This document shows, piece by piece, positions 6,523-10,146 of a stretch of DNA of 10,146 nt; within the stretch, counting starts at the first letter, position 1; each line of letters opens with the position of its first letter. Position numbers and translations under genes: made by a program. Source of the DNA: Ilumatobacteraceae bacterium (GTDB lineage: Bacteria; Actinomycetota; Acidimicrobiia; Acidimicrobiales; Ilumatobacteraceae); the NCBI GenBank assembly GCA_007122945.1, contig SKSP01000003.1:1-10146 (forward strand). The letters run 5' to 3'. The notes beneath the pieces were generated by a model. The model worked only from the letters and a program-made list of their open reading frames with translations, was not told the origin of the DNA and did no database searches.

Positions 6523-8496
6523 ATGGGGATCGGATCGTGGCGGCGGGAGCTGGAGACGGCGGTCGGTGACGCCGACCTGCGGGTCCTGCTGATGTCGCTC
6601 GTGCACCTGACCGGCGACCTCGGGTGGCTCGACGAGCCGTTCCGACCACGCCGCGACGTCCGCCTGGTCTCGCCGCCCGACGCCGGGCTGCCCGACGAGG
6701 TGCAGCGCACGATCCGCGAGGCGGCGGTCGACCTGCTCGCCGACGGCGTCCCGACCGCCGCGGTCGACGACCCCGGCCCCGAGCTGATGCAACGCATGAT
6801 GAGCGTGTGCCTCGGCGAGGAGGTGCCACCGGAATATTCGGGGATGATGCGCGAGGACATGGGATTCGTGTCGCGCGACGACGGGCTGACACCACCGGCC
6901 GACTCCCGGCGCAGCATCGAGACCGGAGCGGGGCACGCGCCGCCCGACGTGTTGATCATCGGCGCCGGGGTCAGCGGCATCGCCCTCGGCGCACAGCTCG
7001 GGCGGCTCGGCATCCCCTACACGATCGTCGACGAGAACACCGAGGTCGGCGGCACGTGGTGGGAGAACCGCTACCCGGGTTGTGGGGTCGACACCCCGAA
7101 CCACGCCTATTCGTTCTCGTTCGGCGAGCGGAACCGCTGGACCCGGTACTTCTCGCTGCGGGACCAGATCCAGGACTACCTCGAGCGGTGTGCCGACGCC
7201 TTCGGTGTCCGTCCCCACGTGCAGTTCGAGACCGAGCTGACGGCGGCCGAGTGGGACGCCGACCGGCAGCGCTGGCGGTCCACGCTCCGACACGCCGACG
7301 GCAGCACCTCCTCCGTCGAGACGGCGGTGCTGGTCAGCGCGCTGGGGCTGCTGAACGTCCCTCGGGTTCCCGAGATCCCCGGCATCGACCGTTTCGACGG
7401 ACCGCTGTTCCACTCCGCCCGCTGGCCCGACGAGCTCGACGTCACCGGTCGCCACGTCGCCGTCATCGGCACCGGTGCCTCCTCGATGCAGATCGTGCCG
7501 ACCATCGCGGACCGTGTCGCATCCGTCACGGTGTTCCAGCGCTCCCCCCAGTGGGCCCGCCCGATCGACGGCTACCGCGACGACATCAGCGCCGGGCAGC
7601 AGTGGCTGCTCGACCACGTGCCGTACTACGTGCAGTGGTTCCGGTTCGTCATGATGTGGCGGTACGGCGACGGCCTGCTGCCGCTGTTGCGCAAGGACCC
7701 GGCGTGGCCCCACCCCGAGCGGTCGATGAACCGGATCAACGACCGCCACCGCCAGGAGATGACCGACCACATGGTGCGCGAGCTGGGCGACCGCGACGAC
7801 CTGCTCGCGCGTTGCCTGCCCGACTACCCGCCGTACGGCAAGCGCATCCTGATCGACAACGGGTGGTTCCGCACGCTGCTCGAACCGAACGTGCACCTCG
7901 TCACCGACCCGATCGACCACATCGCCGAGCACGGCGTCGCCACACTCGGGCCCGCTGACGGCCCTGCCGGCGCGGACGTCGTCGTGCACCCGGCCGACGT
8001 CATCGTCATGGCGACCGGGTTCAGCACGACCCGACCGCTCGCCCGCATCGACGTACGCGGTCGTGACGGGGTGGCACTGGCCGAGACATGGGGCGACGAC
8101 GACGCCACCGCACACCTCGGGATCACGGTCCCCGGGTTCCCGAACCTGTTCCTGATGGGCGGCCCCAACACCGGACTCGGCCACGGCGGGAGCGCTATCT
8201 TCCAGAGCGAGTGCCAGGCGCGGTACATCTCCGCGATGCTGGTGCAGATGGCGACCGAGGGATTGGCGGCGGTCGAGGTCCGACGCGAGGTGCACGACGA
8301 GTACGTCCGCCGGGTCGACGCCGAGCACGAACAGTTGATCTGGACCCACCCCGGCATGACGAACTGGTACCGCAACCGGCACGGGCGTATCGTCGCGTTG
8401 ATGCCGTGGCGGCTGGTCGACTACTGGCAGATGACGCACGACCCCGACCTCGACGAGTTCGACGTGACGCGCGCCCCGATCGGGGCCCACACCTGA
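6523..8496 (+). CDS. Baeyer-Villiger-type flavin monooxygenase, 4-hydroxyacetophenone monooxygenase-like
   Basis: A 657-residue class B flavoprotein monooxygenase. Known members use FAD and NADPH to insert one oxygen atom from O2 into ketones, giving esters, or oxidise sulfur or nitrogen. Seen: FAD-binding GAGVSG (147-152), GGTWWENRYPGCGVD (176-190), the Baeyer-Villiger fingerprint FDGPLFHSARWP (291-302, fitting FxGxxxHxxxW), a second nucleotide-binding GTGASS (316-321) and ATGF (497-500). About 140 residues precede the FAD domain, including HLTGD (28-32). This extension and the total length resemble 4-hydroxyacetophenone monooxygenase (about 640 residues) rather than the shorter cyclohexanone type. 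The substrate cannot be told from sequence. ATG 6523 is chosen because AGGA (6511-6514) is 8 bases upstream and homology begins there; the open frame to 6040 is a shadow over the opposite gene. The membrane protein gene follows after 49 bases, probably in the same operon. Confidence 0.92.
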   Translation: MGIGSWRRELETAVGDADLRVLLMSLVHLTGDLGWLDEPFRPRRDVRLVSPPDAGLPDEVQRTIREAAVDLLADGVPTAAVDDPGPELMQRMMSVCLGEEVPPEYSGMMREDMGFVSRDDGLTPPADSRRSIETGAGHAPPDVLIIGAGVSGIALGAQLGRLGIPYTIVDENTEVGGTWWENRYPGCGVDTPNHAYSFSFGERNRWTRYFSLRDQIQDYLERCADAFGVRPHVQFETELTAAEWDADRQRWRSTLRHADGSTSSVETAVLVSALGLLNVPRVPEIPGIDRFDGPLFHSARWPDELDVTGRHVAVIGTGASSMQIVPTIADRVASVTVFQRSPQWARPIDGYRDDISAGQQWLLDHVPYYVQWFRFVMMWRYGDGLLPLLRKDPAWPHPERSMNRINDRHRQEMTDHMVRELGDRDDLLARCLPDYPPYGKRILIDNGWFRTLLEPNVHLVTDPIDHIAEHGVATLGPADGPAGADVVVHPADVIVMATGFSTTRPLARIDVRGRDGVALAETWGDDDATAHLGITVPGFPNLFLMGGPNTGLGHGGSAIFQSECQARYISAMLVQMATEGLAAVEVRREVHDEYVRRVDAEHEQLIWTHPGMTNWYRNRHGRIVALMPWRLVDYWQMTHDPDLDEFDVTRAPIGAHT

Positions 8497-8515
8497 CGGC
8501 GAGACGGCGACGGAC

Positions 8516-8548
8516 CGACGACGGAGCGACGACGGAGCGACGACGGTG
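8516..8548 (+). repeat. 11-bp tandem repeat forming the ribosome binding site and start codon
   Basis: CGACGACGGAG is repeated at 8516-8526 and 8527-8537, and a third copy at 8538-8548 has one change (A to T) that creates the GTG start codon. Copies 1 and 2 each carry a GGAG; the one at 8534-8537 is 8 bases before the start. Confidence 0.8.
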
Positions 8549-9955
8549 ACCACGACCAGCGAACGGCTCGACACGGGCGCGGGCAACACCCGACCATGGG
8601 CCCGGTTCCGGCGCGCCGCGGTCCAGCCGGTGAACTCGGCGAGCGTGGCGGTCTACCGGATCGCCTTCGGCATCGCGATGATGGTCAACGTCACGCTGTA
8701 CGTCCCGGTGCTCGTGCGCCAGTACTACGTCGACACCGACGTCCACTTCCCGTACGGCCCGATCGAGTTCGTCCCCTCCCCCGGACTCGGCATCTACCTG
8801 GTGTACCTCGGCGTGTTCGTGGCGGGCGCGCTGGTCGCCGTCGGGCGCTGGTACCGGCCGGCGATCCTCACGGTGTTCGTGCTCGCCACGTGGATCTTCC
8901 TGCTCGACTCGACCTACTACCAGAACCACGAGTACCTCGTGTCGGCGCTGGCGTTCCTGATGCTGTTCTTGCCGCTCGACGCCCGCTGGTCGCTCGACGC
9001 CCGGCGTCACCCCGAACGGGCATCGGGCACCGTGCCCGCCTGGGTGTTGTGGCTGTTGCGCTTCCAGATCGCGATCCCCTACTTCTACGGCGGGATCGCC
9101 AAGCTGAACAGCGACTGGCTGCAGGGCGAGCCGCTGCGCCGCTGGCTCGCGAACCGCACCGAGATCGAACCGATCGCGACGATCCTCACCAACGAAGCCG
9201 TGGTGTGGTTCATGGCCTACGGGGCGCTGGTCCTCGACCTCGGCATCGTGTTCGCGCTGCTCTACAAACCGACCCGCATGGTGGGGTTCGTCGTCATCAC
9301 GATCTTCCACCTGATGAACGTCTGGCTGTGGGGGTTGTTCATCTTCCCGTGGTTGATGATCGCCGCCACGACGCTGTTCTTCGAGCCCGACTGGCCCGAG
9401 CGGGTCGGTCGCCGCCTCCCGGCCCGCCTCATGGCGCGGGGCCGCGAGATGCTCCTGGTCGACCCCGCTGCCGCGCGACCACCCGACCGGGCCGTCCGCC
9501 GGATCCCGAACGCGCTCGCGGCGTTCCTCCTCGTGTGGTGCGCGTTGCAGGTCGTGCTGCCGTTCCGGCACTACGCCATCGACGGCAACCCGAGCTGGAC
9601 CGAACAGGGCCACCGCTTCGCCTGGCACATGAAATTGCGCGACAAGCAGGGGACCGCGACGTTCGTCGTCACCACCCCCGACGGCACCGTCGAGCGCATC
9701 GACCCGTGGGACCACCTCGCGCCCAAGCAGGCCGCCCGGCTGCCCGGCCACCCCGATCGGCTCGCCCACTTCGCCCGGGTGCTCTCCGACCGCTACGGCG
9801 GTGCCGAGGTGCGCGCCGAGACGTCGGTGTCGCTCAACGGCCGGGCGCCCCAGCCGATCGTCGATCCGACGGTCGACCTGTCGGAGGTTCCCCGCTTCGA
9901 GTTCGGACGGGCGCCGTGGATCCTCGACCTCGAACAACCGCTCCCCCGGGACTGA
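8546..9955 (+). CDS. Multi-pass membrane protein, vitamin K-dependent gamma-glutamyl carboxylase homologue (HTTM family)
   Basis: A 469-residue protein with about eight hydrophobic segments (near 32-54, 80-99, 103-121, 129-144, 164-182, 217-239, 245-279, 321-341) and a soluble C-terminal part (345-469). Three blocks line up with human gamma-glutamyl carboxylase as I recall it: QNHEYL (126-131), QIAIPYFYGGIAKLNSDWL (174-192) and FHLMN (254-258). Lys186 aligns with the human catalytic-base lysine (Lys218). The C-terminal blocks GHRFAWHMKLRDK and SLNGR are typical of bacterial HTTM proteins. The human enzyme uses vitamin K hydroquinone, CO2 and O2 to carboxylate glutamates. For most bacterial homologues the substrate is unknown, and this one is far shorter than the human enzyme (about 758 residues). 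GTG 8546 is chosen for GGAG 8 bases upstream. Probably co-transcribed with the monooxygenase. Confidence 0.88.
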   Translation: MTTTSERLDTGAGNTRPWARFRRAAVQPVNSASVAVYRIAFGIAMMVNVTLYVPVLVRQYYVDTDVHFPYGPIEFVPSPGLGIYLVYLGVFVAGALVAVGRWYRPAILTVFVLATWIFLLDSTYYQNHEYLVSALAFLMLFLPLDARWSLDARRHPERASGTVPAWVLWLLRFQIAIPYFYGGIAKLNSDWLQGEPLRRWLANRTEIEPIATILTNEAVVWFMAYGALVLDLGIVFALLYKPTRMVGFVVITIFHLMNVWLWGLFIFPWLMIAATTLFFEPDWPERVGRRLPARLMARGREMLLVDPAAARPPDRAVRRIPNALAAFLLVWCALQVVLPFRHYAIDGNPSWTEQGHRFAWHMKLRDKQGTATFVVTTPDGTVERIDPWDHLAPKQAARLPGHPDRLAHFARVLSDRYGGAEVRAETSVSLNGRAPQPIVDPTVDLSEVPRFEFGRAPWILDLEQPLPRD

Positions 9956-9982
9956 ACCCGACGAGCGCGGTGGCGGGGTGGA

Positions 9983-10011
9983 GTGACGTCGGCCGCACGA
10001 CTCGGTACGCT
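9983..10011 (+). promoter_or_regulatory. Likely housekeeping promoter of tatA
   Basis: GTGACG (9983-9988) and TACGCT (10006-10011, fitting TAnnnT) are 17 bases apart, the ideal spacing for a sigma-70/SigA-type promoter. Transcription would start near 10018, leaving a leader of about 22 bases that contains the ribosome binding site. This suggests tatA is transcribed separately from the upstream pair. Confidence 0.55.
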
Positions 10012-10039
10012 GGAGGCACGTCCACCACGGAGAGGCACC

Positions 10040-10146
10040 ATGATCCAAGGTCCGCAGCTCATCATCGTCCTGGCCATCATCCTGCTGCTCTTCGGCGGCT
10101 CGAAGCTGCCCAAGCTGGCGCGTTCGCTCGGTCAGGCCCAGAAGGA
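10040..10146 (+). CDS. tatA: Sec-independent protein translocase TatA/E subunit (3' end missing)
   Basis: Only 35 codons are in the window. The peptide has a short N-terminal hydrophobic helix (about residues 6-18, LIIVLAIILLLF) followed by FGGSKLPKLARSLGQA (18-33), the hinge and amphipathic helix characteristic of TatA/TatE. TatA oligomerises in the cytoplasmic membrane to form the passage for folded proteins carrying twin-arginine signals. GGAG (10029-10032) lies 7 bases before ATG 10040. TatB is similar but usually has a longer, different helix and often a proline after the FG; the GGSKLPKLARSLG sequence favours TatA. Confidence 0.9.
   Translation, partial: MIQGPQLIIVLAIILLLFGGSKLPKLARSLGQAQK

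Noticed and set aside
4583..6592. Plus-strand open frame across the helicase end and the methyltransferase gene
   Set aside because: It crosses three real genes in other frames and is Arg/Gly-rich; no domain seen.
6322..8589. Long minus-strand open frame (755 codons) opposite the monooxygenase
   Set aside because: The plus strand carries complete flavoprotein motifs; the reverse product resembles nothing and spans two genes.
8195..10048. Minus-strand open frame opposite the carboxylase homologue
   Set aside because: Hydrophilic, Arg/Glu-rich shadow that also overlaps the tatA start region.

Overview
The window is very GC-rich, almost fully coding DNA with GTG as well as ATG starts and a strong G/C bias at third codon positions. 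The first gene encodes a secreted-type protein with RCC1 repeats, a fibronectin type III domain and repeats starting 'ALDPARLLDTRPG'. That design, a DUF3516-type Ski2-like helicase and a cysteine-poor HesB/IscA-like protein all point to an actinobacterium. Acidimicrobiia (an Ilumatobacter-like lineage) is the best guess. This is inferred from protein style only.

Layout, left to right: (1) 3-1859 (+), the 3' part of a large modular surface or secreted protein. (2) 2063-2341 (+), a small HesB/IscA-fold protein without the metal-binding cysteine triad. (3) 2412-4967 (+), a DExH helicase of the Ski2-like type, preceded by a near-perfect 15-bp hairpin that touches its ribosome binding site. (4) 4977-5171 (+), a tiny, very acidic protein 9 bases behind the helicase. 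(5) 5234-6325 (-), convergent with the previous pair, an apparent fusion of a SAM-dependent methyltransferase with a YbaK/EbsC domain. (6) 6326-6522, a divergent intergenic region with two copies of a 46/47-bp repeat. (7) 6523-8496 (+), a Baeyer-Villiger-type flavin monooxygenase of the 4-hydroxyacetophenone monooxygenase type. (8) 8546-9955 (+), a multi-pass membrane protein homologous to vitamin K-dependent gamma-glutamyl carboxylase (HTTM family), probably in one operon with the monooxygenase. (9) 10040-10146 (+), the start of tatA behind its own likely promoter.

No RNA genes, insertion sequences, integrases, CRISPR arrays or phage genes are visible, and no gap between genes exceeds 300 bases. 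This looks like ordinary chromosome, not a mobile island. The items most worth a second look are the methyltransferase-YbaK fusion, the monooxygenase/carboxylase-homologue pair, the hairpin at the helicase start, the glutamate-every-fourth-residue protein, and the intergenic direct repeat.
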